Translations under genes and position numbers: made by a program | Notes under the pieces: model-generated | Seen by the model: only the letters and a program-made list of their open reading frames with translations | Told to the model about the DNA's origin: nothing | The model's database searches: none | Shown here: positions 1 to 5,109 of the stretch, one piece after another | Layout of the letters: each line of letters begins with the position of its first letter | How positions within the stretch are numbered: the first letter of the stretch is position 1 | From: Candidatus Omnitrophota bacterium | GTDB lineage: Bacteria; Omnitrophota; Koll11; Gygaellales; JAHJCI01 | Direction: 5' to 3' | Length of the DNA: 5,109 nucleotides | Assembly: GCA_030622705.1 (NCBI GenBank) | Contig: JAUXFU010000079.1 | Coordinates: 1 to 5,109 of the forward strand

Positions 1-51
1 CTTATTCACAAAAAGAAAAAGTCGCCCAAAAAGAAAAAGAACTACTACTAG
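1..51 (+). CDS. C-terminal tail of a probable transposase (partial, 5' end outside window)
   Basis: An open frame enters from the left edge in frame 1 and stops at TAG 49-51. It encodes only 16 residues, 8 of them lysine (two runs of four: KKKKSPKKKK), and ends in NYY. A basic, low-complexity tail is common at the C-terminus of integrase-type (DDE) transposases, but no catalytic domain is visible here. The identification rests mainly on position: immediately downstream lie repeats that look like the terminal binding sites of an insertion sequence. It could instead be the basic tail of another DNA- or RNA-binding protein. Confidence 0.4.
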   Translation, partial: LIHKKKKSPKKKKNYY

Positions 52-67
52 TTTAATTATGAAAACA

Positions 68-109
68 GGACATTTCTACTTTGGTAAAAAGGGGACATTT
101 TAACTTTGG
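68..109 (+). repeat. Two 17-bp direct repeats at the insertion-sequence end
   Basis: GGACATTTCTACTTTGG at 68-84 and GGACATTTTAACTTTGG at 93-109 match at 15 of 17 positions. They are offset by 25 bp, about two and a half helical turns. They are most simply read as tandem transposase binding sites. Confidence 0.65.
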
Positions 110-110
110 C

Positions 111-160
111 TTGACATATATTTGTAACGTGCTTGCAATTTTTATTATCTATTATATAAT
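111..160 (+). promoter_or_regulatory. Candidate promoter(s) for the DUF212 gene at the insertion-sequence edge
   Basis: A perfect -35 box TTGACA lies at 111-116, followed after 17 bp by TGCAAT (134-139; 4 of 6 matches to the -10 consensus). A second, overlapping option is TTGCAA (133-138) with a 16-bp spacer and a perfect TATAAT at 155-160. Either would start transcription shortly before the DUF212 ATG at 207. The first would make the -35 part of, or adjacent to, the insertion-sequence terminus, a known way for insertion sequences to create hybrid promoters. This is sequence-based inference only. Confidence 0.45.
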
Positions 161-206
161 AAAAAGCACGCATATTTTGTCATTGATTAAGAATCCGGAG
201 ATAAGG

Positions 207-653
207 ATGTGGGAAGTCTTTTTACAACTAAGGCAAAATCATAATTTAATCGTAACGTTAATTGCTTGGGTTTTGGCGCAGAGCATTAAGGTAGCGATTG
301 GGGTAATTCGTGAAAGAAAGTTTGATTTTCGCTGGTTCGTTGGCCCGGGAGGCATACCTTCTTCACATGCGGCCGGTGCCGCTGCTTTGGCTACCAGTAT
401 CGGATTGAGAAACGGTTTTGATACAGTGTACTTTGCGTTAGCGGTCGCATTTGCGGTTGTGGTGATGTTTGATGCTCAGAATGTGCGACGATCTGCGGGG
501 AAACAGGCGCAAATACTAAATAAGATGATGGAGGATATTTACTGGCAGAGGAGGATTGAGGAAGTCCGGCTTCGTGAATTATTGGGCCATACTCCGGTAG
601 AGGTTTTTCTGGGAATGCTTTTAGGTATATTAATCGCAGTTATGTTATATTAA
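207..653 (+). CDS. Divergent PAP2 family membrane protein (DUF212, YuiD-like)
   Basis: A 148-residue integral membrane protein of the DUF212/divergent PAP2 family, distantly related to acid phosphatase/vanadium haloperoxidase-type lipid phosphatases. Its substrate is not established. Visible features are a hydrophobic N-terminal segment (about 14-34), the signature GGIPSSHAA (48-56), a hydrophobic stretch (75-88) running into FDAQNVRRSAGKQA (88-101), then LLGHTPVEVF (125-134) and a final membrane helix (134-147). Length and motif order match Bacillus YuiD (about 158 residues). The frame stays open back to a TTG at 81, but that extension would translate the insertion-sequence repeat. ATG 207 is preferred because GGAG lies at 197-200 with a 6-nt spacing and because the family starts here. 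The next gene is 199 nt away across a repeat element, so it is probably monocistronic. Confidence 0.9.
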   Translation: MWEVFLQLRQNHNLIVTLIAWVLAQSIKVAIGVIRERKFDFRWFVGPGGIPSSHAAGAAALATSIGLRNGFDTVYFALAVAFAVVVMFDAQNVRRSAGKQAQILNKMMEDIYWQRRIEEVRLRELLGHTPVEVFLGMLLGILIAVMLY

Positions 654-660
654 ACAGGCT

Positions 661-823
661 GTCACGAAATACGTTGAAGCCTGTGATTACACAAATTCTG
701 AAAAAGATTACACAGATATTACCGGCGGTGTTTTTAATCTGTGTAATCTGCTCTTTTTCCCACCTATGGCGGGATCCCGCTGGGGCGGGATAATCTGTGT
801 AATCAAGGACGGCACTTTTGTGA
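661..823. repeat. Nested inverted-repeat element with four GATTACACAGAT-type 12-mers
   Basis: This element fills most of the gap between the DUF212 and L,D-transpeptidase genes. Copies of GATTACACAGAT lie at 685-696 (one mismatch, AAAT ending) and 706-717 on the + strand, and as exact reverse complements at 737-748 and 793-804. The order is two forward, then two inverted. An outer imperfect pair, GTCACGAAA (661-669) and TTTTGTGAC (815-823), matches at 8 of 9 positions, so the whole unit is roughly palindromic, like a REP or MITE-type repeat. The inner pair 706-717/737-748 forms a 12-bp stem with a 19-nt loop. No coding sequence or convincing promoter is visible. From memory, similar GATTACACAGAT repeats occur between genes in many environmental genomes. 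Confidence 0.7.
769..791. repeat. GC-rich palindrome and overlapping hairpin
   Basis: GCGGGATCCCGC at 769-780 is a perfect 12-bp palindrome. Its right half, ATCCCGC (774-780), can instead pair with GCGGGAT (785-791) as a perfect 7-bp stem with a TGGG loop. It sits inside the larger repeat element. No T-run follows, so it is not a classical intrinsic terminator. Confidence 0.55.
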
Positions 824-841
824 CGTCCTATTATATTAAAG

Positions 842-850
842 AAGGAGAGG
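842..850 (+). promoter_or_regulatory. Ribosome binding site that fixes the L,D-transpeptidase start
   Basis: AAGGAGAGG at 842-850, with GGAG 844-847 placed 5 nt before ATG 853, is a strong Shine-Dalgarno site. The same frame is open back to an ATG at 766, but that start lies inside the repeat element, would translate its hairpins, and would put 29 non-membrane residues before the signal anchor. Confidence 0.85.
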
Positions 851-852
851 CG

Positions 853-1668
853 ATGCGAACGAGGTTATTAGTTATTGTTGGGATAATAGTTGTTGTGGCT
901 TTAGGGGTTTTAGCAATTTTTCGAATTGGAGCGAAAGATACATTCTTAAATAAACAAAAGCCTGCTGTCAGCCGGAAAGGGATCCAGAATCAGGCTCAGC
1001 AGCAAGAGACAGAGGGCAATCTCTTAGAGGCGAAATCATTATATGAGAAACTGGTCACTAATTTTCCTAATTCTAATCAGATAGGTGGCTGGCAGCAAAA
1101 GGTATGGGATTTAAATATCAGGGTATTGTTTTCGCGCGAAATTGTCCCGGGAAGCGTTATTTACGAAATAAAATCAGGTGATAGTTTAGGTAAAATTTCC
1201 ACAAAATTTAATACGACCATAGAGCTGTTAAAAGTAAGTAACGGCCTTTTGAATGATACAATTATAGCCGGAAGGAAATTAAGGGTATGGACGAAGCCTT
1301 TTAATATCGTGGTTGATAAATCCCAGAATATCCTTTTCTTGAAGGTCGATGATGAGGTGATTAAGACATATATTGTTGCAACGGGGGTTAAAAATTCCAC
1401 ACCCGTAGGAACCTTTAAGATTATTAACAAATTGGTTGATCCTCCCTGGTTCAAGGATGGTTCAGAGGTTCCTTCTGAGAGTCCGGATAATATCCTGGGT
1501 TCCCGTTGGATGGGATTTGAGCTTAAGGGATATGGTATCCATGGGACAACTAAAGAAGAGAGTCTTGGCCAGCAGGTAACCGAGGGCTGTGTCCGTATGC
1601 GTAATTCTGATGTTGAGGAGTTATTTGCCATTGTGCCTTCCGGCACAGAGGTTATTATTATTGATTAA
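853..1668 (+). CDS. LysM domain L,D-transpeptidase (YkuD family), membrane-anchored
   Basis: A 271-residue envelope enzyme expected to form 3-3 peptidoglycan cross-links or attach proteins to peptidoglycan through a catalytic cysteine. The N-terminus MRTR plus a hydrophobic segment (5-23) is a signal anchor that places the rest outside the cytoplasm. Residues about 42-76 form a TPR-like helical pair (EGNLLEAKSLYEKLVTNFPNS). A LysM domain follows at about 103-145 (YEIKSGDSLGKIS...LLNDTIIAGRKLRV) and would bind glycan strands. The YkuD domain spans about 150-271, with PVGTFKI (184-190), SPDNILGSRWMGF (210-222), HG (230-231) and the active-site motif VTEGCVRM (242-249) with C246 and R248. All expected catalytic residues are present and the protein looks intact. 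The start is set by a strong ribosome binding site. It probably forms its own transcript, bracketed by two intergenic repeat elements. Confidence 0.93.
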   Translation: MRTRLLVIVGIIVVVALGVLAIFRIGAKDTFLNKQKPAVSRKGIQNQAQQQETEGNLLEAKSLYEKLVTNFPNSNQIGGWQQKVWDLNIRVLFSREIVPGSVIYEIKSGDSLGKISTKFNTTIELLKVSNGLLNDTIIAGRKLRVWTKPFNIVVDKSQNILFLKVDDEVIKTYIVATGVKNSTPVGTFKIINKLVDPPWFKDGSEVPSESPDNILGSRWMGFELKGYGIHGTTKEESLGQQVTEGCVRMRNSDVEELFAIVPSGTEVIIID

Positions 1669-1672
1669 GTGA

Positions 1673-1714
1673 GGACATAACTAATGGAGTGGAGTGAACG
1701 TAAGTTATTTGTCC
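1673..1714. repeat. Imperfect inverted repeat downstream of the L,D-transpeptidase gene
   Basis: GGACATAAC (1673-1681) and GTTATTTGTCC (1704-1714) are complementary apart from a two-base bulge. They enclose a short tandem GGAGTGGAGTG at 1686-1696. Next to the stronger hairpin at 1721-1765 it makes a two-part palindromic block filling the L,D-transpeptidase to accA gap. No T-run follows, so terminator function is not supported. Confidence 0.45.
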
Positions 1715-1779
1715 GAATTTACCCAGCACTAATTTCGAGCGTTGAACTCAAAATTAGTGCTGGGTTATGGGCTCATTAA
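1684..1779 (+). other. Possible 31-codon leader ORF overlapping the accA start region
   Basis: ATG 1684 opens a 31-codon frame (MEWSERKLFVRIYPALIS...) ending at TAA 1777-1779, only two bases before the preferred accA ATG at 1782. GAGG at 1671-1674 lies 9 nt upstream, directly after the L,D-transpeptidase stop, and could serve as its ribosome binding site. The frame runs through both inverted repeats of this gap. No protein family is recognisable. It may be a chance reading of a repeat, but its termination point would suit translational coupling into accA, which has no good Shine-Dalgarno of its own. Confidence 0.3.
1721..1765. repeat. Perfect 15-bp inverted repeat just upstream of accA
   Basis: ACCCAGCACTAATTT (1721-1735) is the exact reverse complement of AAATTAGTGCTGGGT (1751-1765). 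Inside, GAG/CTC (1737-1739 and 1747-1749) can extend the stem after one mismatch, leaving a 7-nt loop. The right arm ends 16 bases before the preferred accA ATG and abuts the alternative ATG at 1767. In RNA this would be a strong hairpin in the accA leader. With no following U-tract it is not a standard terminator. It could be a mobile or REP-like palindrome, a protein-binding site, or an RNA control element. Confidence 0.7.
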
Positions 1780-1781
1780 AG

Positions 1782-2735
1782 ATGAATGGCTTGGATTTTG
1801 AAAAACCTATATTAGAACTGGAGAGTAAAATCCAGGAGTTAAAGAAGTTTACTTCTGAAAAGAAGATTAATTTATCCTCCGAAATAAAGAATCTGGAAGA
1901 AAAATTATCCCGTCTTAAGCTGGAGATCTATAGCAATCTTACCGCCTGGCAGAGGGTGCAGATTGCCCGTCATCCCAAGCGGCCTTATACTATGGATTAT
2001 ATTCAGATGTTGATGAGTGATTTTATCGAATTGCACGGTGACCGCAGTTTTGCGGACGATAAGGCAATGATTGGGGGATTTGCTCAGCTCAACCAACAAA
2101 GAATTATGGTGATCGGTCATCAAAAGGGAAGGGATACAAAGGAGAATCTTATGCGTAATTTTGGCTGTGCTCATCCTGAGGGTTACCGCAAGGCACTAAG
2201 GTTAATGAAGCTGGCCGAGAAGTTCTCTTTACCTATAGTTATTTTTATTGATACCCCAGGCGCTTATCCGGGTATCGGTGCCGAGGAGCGCGGCCAGGCC
2301 CAGAGTATTGCCTTTAATTTAAGAGAGATGCCTGGTATTACGGTTCCAATTTTGGCAGTTGTTATTGGTGAAGGGGGTAGCGGTGGTGCCTTGGGTGTTG
2401 GTGTGGCTGATAGAATCTGTATTCTGGAGAATGCCTACTATTCGGTTATTTCCCCTGAGGGCTGTGCAGCTATTCTCTGGAAGACGGGAAGTAAGGCTTC
2501 CCAGGCAGCCGAGGTGTTGAAATTGACTTCCGGGGATTTACTTAAGTTAAAGATAGTTGATGAGGTTATCCCTGAGCCATTGGGCGGCGCTCATCAAAAT
2601 CCGGAAAAGCAGGGCGCAGCGTTAAAGATTGTTATCCAGAGGCATCTTAAGGAATTACTCGCTTTGCCTAAATCGGATTTATTAAAGCTGCGCTATATGA
2701 AGTTTCGCAATATCGGTAAATTCCTAAATGATTGA
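1782..2735 (+). CDS. accA: Acetyl-CoA carboxylase carboxyltransferase subunit alpha
   Basis: The alpha half of the carboxyltransferase of acetyl-CoA carboxylase. With AccD it transfers the carboxyl group from biotin on AccB to acetyl-CoA, giving malonyl-CoA for fatty-acid synthesis in the cytoplasm. The 317-residue length matches E. coli AccA (319). It begins with a coiled-coil region (about 5-50, [16 protein letters not shown]), then [13 protein letters not shown] (56-68), [13 protein letters not shown] (81-93) and the crotonase-like carboxyltransferase core: [18 protein letters not shown] (155-172), [16 protein letters not shown] (195-210) and [15 protein letters not shown] (220-234). ATG 1782 is preferred over the in-frame ATG at 1767 because it matches the family N-terminus and clears the hairpin. 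Neither start has a clear Shine-Dalgarno. It overlaps the PadR gene by 8 bp; accD, accB and accC are not in the window. Confidence 0.96.
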   Translation: MNGLDFEKPILELESKIQELKKFTSEKKINLSSEIKNLEEKLSRLKLEIYSNLTAWQRVQIARHPKRPYTMDYIQMLMSDFIELHGDRSFADDKAMIGGFAQLNQQRIMVIGHQKGRDTKENLMRNFGCAHPEGYRKALRLMKLAEKFSLPIVIFIDTPGAYPGIGAEERGQAQSIAFNLREMPGITVPILAVVIGEGGSGGALGVGVADRICILENAYYSVISPEGCAAILWKTGSKASQAAEVLKLTSGDLLKLKIVDEVIPEPLGGAHQNPEKQGAALKIVIQRHLKELLALPKSDLLKLRYMKFRNIGKFLND

Positions 2736-3246
2736 ACAAGAATTATTATTCTTAGGCTTACTTAAGGAAAATGAAAAACATGGCTATGAGATAAAGAAGA
2801 GGATCAAAGAGATTCTTTCTTTGTTCGCGGGCCTGGAGATAAAGTCTATTTATTATCCTCTTCGCATTTTGGAAAAAGAAGGCCTGGTGGTCAAAAGGAT
2901 TGTAAGGCAGTCCAGCCGGCCCAGCCGTTTTATTTATAGTTTAACCGATAAAGGCGAGGCGCGGTTTAGCAACCTCTTATTAAAAAGTTTTTTGGATTTC
3001 AAACGCCCGCGTTTTAGCCTGGATATCAGTCTATATTTCTTACGTTATATAAAACCCAAGGTGCTTAAGCGGCGGATTCAGACAAGGATCCGTATGCTGG
3101 AAAAGATATCACGCGGGCTTCAACAAATGGTCCGCTCTTTAAAATCCAGGAAATCCCCCTCCTTCCTCTGGTTGATCCTTGAGCATAATTTAGAGATGGT
3201 TAATACCGAGATCCATTTCTTAGAGCGTCTTTTCAAACACAGCTAA
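2728..3246 (+). CDS. PadR-family transcriptional regulator
   Basis: A 172-residue winged helix-turn-helix DNA-binding protein. The PadR signature covers about 3-80: [21 protein letters not shown] (6-26), the recognition-helix region [16 protein letters not shown] (39-54), and the wing ending in [13 protein letters not shown] (68-80). Residues about 85-172 are helical and basic ([22 protein letters not shown]), like the dimerising C-terminal domain of longer PadR proteins, so a dimer is expected. The ligand is unknown. Its ATG lies inside the accA 3' end (8-bp overlap) without a good ribosome binding site, so translation is probably coupled to accA. This makes a role in lipid or envelope control an attractive guess, but many PadR genes sit beside unrelated genes. 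Confidence 0.88.
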   Translation: MIEQELLFLGLLKENEKHGYEIKKRIKEILSLFAGLEIKSIYYPLRILEKEGLVVKRIVRQSSRPSRFIYSLTDKGEARFSNLLLKSFLDFKRPRFSLDISLYFLRYIKPKVLKRRIQTRIRMLEKISRGLQQMVRSLKSRKSPSFLWLILEHNLEMVNTEIHFLERLFKHS

Positions 3247-3281
3247 ACTTTTCAAAAGACAGACACATAGACTTTCATTAA

Positions 3282-3298
3282 TACTTACCTAATAAGTA
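3282..3298. promoter_or_regulatory. Small dyad upstream of rlmN (possible operator)
   Basis: TACTTA (3282-3287) and TAAGTA (3293-3298) form a perfect 6-bp dyad with a 5-bp spacer, in the 61-bp AT-rich gap between the PadR gene and rlmN, 9 bp before the rlmN ATG. It could be a binding site for the adjacent regulator or simply chance in AT-rich DNA. No clear -35/-10 pair can be assigned in this gap. Confidence 0.2.
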
Positions 3299-3307
3299 AA
3301 GTACTAG

Positions 3308-4390
3308 ATGCATGCAATTTTGGATTTAACCCTTAATGATCTGGAATCTCATTTTAAAAAGCGGGGATTCACCGGTTTCGCTGCTCGTCAGGTATTGCAC
3401 TGGATTTATAAAAAAGCAATATATGATTTTAGCCGGATGACCAATTTATCCGTAAGCCTGCGTAATTTCTTAAATCAGAATTTTCATATCTTAAGTTTTT
3501 CTCTGGATAAAAAACAGCTGTCTTCTGACGGGACAGAAAAATTCCTTTTTAGCCTTTATCATAAATCACATCTCTTTGCGCAGGGACAGGGTAAGCAGGG
3601 TATTGAGTCTGCGCTTATTCCGGAATTAAAACATCTAACCTTCTGTATTTCTACCCAGGTTGGCTGTAAATTTGCCTGCCGGTTTTGCGCCAGTGGCGCG
3701 CAAGGCTGGCAGCGTAATTTAACCAGCGGCCAGATTATTGAGCAGGTAATCTATCTAAAAGATGCCTGCGGCAAGAGAGCTAATAATCTCGTATTTATGG
3801 GAGTAGGGGAACCTCTGGATAATTACGATAATCTTTTAAAAGCGGTGCGCATCTTAAATTCGCCTTATAGTTTTAATATCGGGGCAAGAAAGATGACTAT
3901 TTCAACCTGCGGTTTGATCCCTGGTATTAAGAGATTGTCTAAAGAGGGTTTGCAGATTGAGCTTTCCATATCCTTGCATGCCGCAGATAACCAAACGCGT
4001 ACATACCTGATGCCGATAAACAACAAGTATCCTTTAGAGAAATTATTGTCCGTCTGCCGTAGCTATTTTAAGAAAACAAGACGGCAGATAACCTTTGAAT
4101 ACGTTTTAATTAAAGGTATAAACTCTGATTTAAGGCAGGCGGAAAGATTAACAAAACTTCTTGCCGGCATGGATGCCAAGGTCAATCTAATTGCTCTCAG
4201 CCCGTTTAGAAATGGATTATCAGCGCCAAACAAATTAGAGATACTTTTATTTAAGGATATTCTGATTAAAGCGGGCCTTCCGGCGACAGTCAGGCGGCCC
4301 CGCGGAGCGGATATTCAGGCTGCCTGTGGGCAATTAAGATTAAGAAACTTGTCGGAAGCGGAACCTCAAACAGCTACGGATAAGCAATGA
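3308..4390 (+). CDS. rlmN: Dual-specificity 23S rRNA/tRNA adenine-C2 methyltransferase RlmN
   Basis: A radical SAM enzyme that methylates C2 of an adenine in the peptidyl-transferase region of 23S rRNA (A2503 in E. coli) and, in many bacteria, A37 of some tRNAs. The 360 residues contain an N-terminal domain (about 5-60, FAARQVLHWIYKK), then the cluster motif CKFACRFC with C120, C124 and C127 binding 4Fe-4S. The two mechanistic cysteines are present as C113 (TFCISTQVGC) and C340 (AACGQLR). GVGEPLDN (165-172), ISTCGLIPGI (198-207) and LSISLHA (219-225) are also typical. The segment before IESALIP (about 84-98) is roughly 11 residues longer than in E. coli RlmN as I recall it. ATG 3308 has only a weak ribosome binding site, but the family N-terminus fits. 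It overlaps the next gene by 4 bp (ATGA). Confidence 0.95.
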   Translation: MHAILDLTLNDLESHFKKRGFTGFAARQVLHWIYKKAIYDFSRMTNLSVSLRNFLNQNFHILSFSLDKKQLSSDGTEKFLFSLYHKSHLFAQGQGKQGIESALIPELKHLTFCISTQVGCKFACRFCASGAQGWQRNLTSGQIIEQVIYLKDACGKRANNLVFMGVGEPLDNYDNLLKAVRILNSPYSFNIGARKMTISTCGLIPGIKRLSKEGLQIELSISLHAADNQTRTYLMPINNKYPLEKLLSVCRSYFKKTRRQITFEYVLIKGINSDLRQAERLTKLLAGMDAKVNLIALSPFRNGLSAPNKLEILLFKDILIKAGLPATVRRPRGADIQAACGQLRLRNLSEAEPQTATDKQ

Positions 4391-5061
4391 AGATAAAAGA
4401 AAATATTCTACAGGAAATCTATCAGCGGTTGTATAAAGCTTTTGGCCCTCAGCGCTGGTGGCCGGGGAAAACTCCTTTTGAGGTTATCGTAGGGGCAATT
4501 CTTACCCAGAATACTGCATGGACAAACGTAGAGAAGGCAATCAGGAATCTTAAAAAGAAGAATCTTCTTAATCCTGAGCCGTTAAGGAAGGTTTCTGAAA
4601 AGAAGCTGGCACAATTTATCAGGTCTACGGGGTACTATAATCAAAAGGCAAAGAAACTTAAAAATTTTCTTCAGTTCTTATTCGATAATTATCAAGGAAG
4701 TTTAAAAAGAATGTTTTCCGAAGATTTTTTGATTCTGCGTACCCGCCTTCTGGAAATAAACGGTGTTGGTCCTGAAACCGCTGATTCTATTTTATTGTAT
4801 GCCGGCAATAAACCTGTTTTTGTTGTTGATGCCTATACCCGGAGAATATTAAGCCGGCATAATTTAATAAAACCCGGCGTCTCCTACAGTGACATTCAGA
4901 ATTATTTTATGGATAATTTAGCAAATGAAGTAAAAACATTTAATGAATATCATGCTTTGTTTGTGCGTTTGGGGAAAGAGATTTGTAGACCGAAACCAAA
5001 TTGTAGTATCTGTCCGTTACAAGCAATGCCGCGAGACTTTTATTCTGCTACGCAACAGTAA
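4387..5061 (+). CDS. Endonuclease III-family DNA glycosylase (HhH-GPD), MagIII-like
   Basis: A 224-residue base-excision repair glycosylase of the helix-hairpin-helix GPD superfamily. WWPGKTPFEVIVGAILTQNT (24-43) and STGYYNQKAKKL (80-91) resemble the 3-methyladenine glycosylase III/endonuclease III-related group. The HhH motif is INGVGPETADSIL (124-136), and the catalytic Asp is D148 in VVDAYTRR (146-153). Where E. coli Nth has its lyase lysine (K120, 18 residues before its Asp), this protein has E130, also 18 residues before D148. A monofunctional glycosylase acting on damaged or alkylated bases is therefore more likely than a bifunctional glycosylase/AP lyase. At the C-terminus, C200, C206 and C209 look like iron-sulfur ligands, but the usual fourth cysteine is absent (CPLQAMPRDF). 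Its ATG overlaps the rlmN stop by 4 bp, so the two are probably co-translated. The exact substrate cannot be told. Confidence 0.88.
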   Translation: MKIKENILQEIYQRLYKAFGPQRWWPGKTPFEVIVGAILTQNTAWTNVEKAIRNLKKKNLLNPEPLRKVSEKKLAQFIRSTGYYNQKAKKLKNFLQFLFDNYQGSLKRMFSEDFLILRTRLLEINGVGPETADSILLYAGNKPVFVVDAYTRRILSRHNLIKPGVSYSDIQNYFMDNLANEVKTFNEYHALFVRLGKEICRPKPNCSICPLQAMPRDFYSATQQ

Positions 5062-5096
5062 TAAACCTATTGGTTTGCTTTGCAGGAATATTCTCC

Positions 5097-5102
5097 AAGG
5101 AG
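5097..5102 (+). promoter_or_regulatory. Probable ribosome binding site for a gene starting beyond the right edge
   Basis: AAGGAG at 5097-5102 is a full Shine-Dalgarno match with only seven bases left in the window and no start codon among them, so a gene may begin just past 5109. It overlaps a small hairpin, TCTCC (5092-5096)/GGAGA (5099-5103), though the 2-nt loop makes that fold unlikely in RNA. The short AAACC/GGTTT dyad (5063-5076) after the glycosylase stop has no T-run, so no terminator is supported and the operon may continue. Confidence 0.4.
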
Positions 5103-5109
5103 AGTAGTA

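Larger units (their letters stand above)
1..116 (+). mobile_element. Right end of an insertion sequence (IS21/integrase-type, partial)
   Basis: After the putative transposase stop at 51 come two near-identical 17-bp direct repeats (68-84 and 93-109), then TTGACA at 111-116. Repeated, directly oriented sites near each tip are typical of IS21-like elements, whose ends start with TG. Read from outside on the reverse strand, the edge begins TGTCAAGCC, so the boundary may be at or near 116. The left end and any target-site duplication lie outside the window, so family and exact boundary are inferred. Similar GGACATTT...CTTTGG ends are familiar to me from environmental genomes, but I cannot check this. 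Confidence 0.5.

Noticed and set aside
81..206. N-terminal extension of the DUF212 protein from TTG 81
   Set aside because: It reads through the insertion-sequence repeat and the promoter region. ATG 207 has GGAG at a good distance and matches the family length. The extension's hydrophobicity reflects AT-rich DNA.
685..804. CRISPR-like array from the repeated 12-mers
   Set aside because: The copies are short, unevenly spaced and in alternating orientation, unlike a CRISPR array, and no cas gene is present.
766..852. N-terminal extension of the L,D-transpeptidase from ATG 766
   Set aside because: It would translate the GC-rich hairpins of the repeat element, and ATG 853 has a strong Shine-Dalgarno followed directly by a signal anchor.
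1161..1646. Long open frame on the reverse strand within the L,D-transpeptidase gene
   Set aside because: It is antisense to a gene with clear LysM and YkuD motifs, shows no recognisable domain, and has no independent ribosome binding site that I could support.
1905..2174. Open frame on the reverse strand within accA
   Set aside because: It is a shadow of the well-conserved AccA coding sequence, without family motifs.
3227..3260. GTCTTTT/AAAAGAC pair around the PadR stop codon as a terminator
   Set aside because: The stem is only 7 bp and AT-rich with a 20-nt loop and no trailing T-run, so it is not a convincing intrinsic terminator.

Overview
The window is a moderately AT-rich bacterial chromosome segment with every convincing gene on the + strand: housekeeping genes, with the end of a mobile element and two intergenic inverted-repeat elements between them. 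The gene set (AccA, RlmN, a PadR regulator, a LysM/YkuD L,D-transpeptidase, a DUF212 membrane protein and an endonuclease III-family glycosylase) indicates a Gram-negative-like bacterium using the standard code. The look of the repeats, the transposon end and the L,D-transpeptidase is compatible with an uncultured lineage such as Omnitrophota or a neighbouring PVC-type phylum. That assignment is an impression from memory, not a result.

Layout. Positions 1-116 hold the tail of a probable transposase gene and the right end of its insertion sequence, with two 17-bp direct repeats and an outward-facing TTGACA at the edge. A DUF212 (divergent PAP2, YuiD-like) membrane protein follows at 207-653, probably transcribed from a promoter at or partly inside the element's end. 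Positions 661-823 hold a nested inverted-repeat element built from four copies of a GATTACACAGAT-type 12-mer plus GC-rich hairpins. The L,D-transpeptidase gene (853-1668) has a strong ribosome binding site just beyond it. A second palindromic element (1673-1765) lies before accA and can also be read as a 31-codon open frame ending two bases before the preferred accA ATG.

accA (1782-2735) overlaps a PadR-family regulator gene (2728-3246) by 8 bp. After 61 bp, rlmN (3308-4390) overlaps an endonuclease III-like gene (4387-5061) by 4 bp. An AAGGAG at 5097-5102 suggests another gene begins just past the right edge.

How the genes work together. accA/padR and rlmN/endonuclease III are two translationally coupled pairs. 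The first couples a subunit of the committed step of fatty-acid synthesis to a possible local regulator. The second pairs an rRNA/tRNA methyltransferase with a base-excision DNA glycosylase. The L,D-transpeptidase and the DUF212 protein act in the envelope.

I see no CRISPR array, defence system, prophage or RNA gene, and no clearly new multi-gene system. The most interesting points are the leader-ORF and hairpin arrangement over the accA start, the repeat element before the L,D-transpeptidase, and the glycosylase that lacks both the lyase lysine and the fourth iron-sulfur cysteine.
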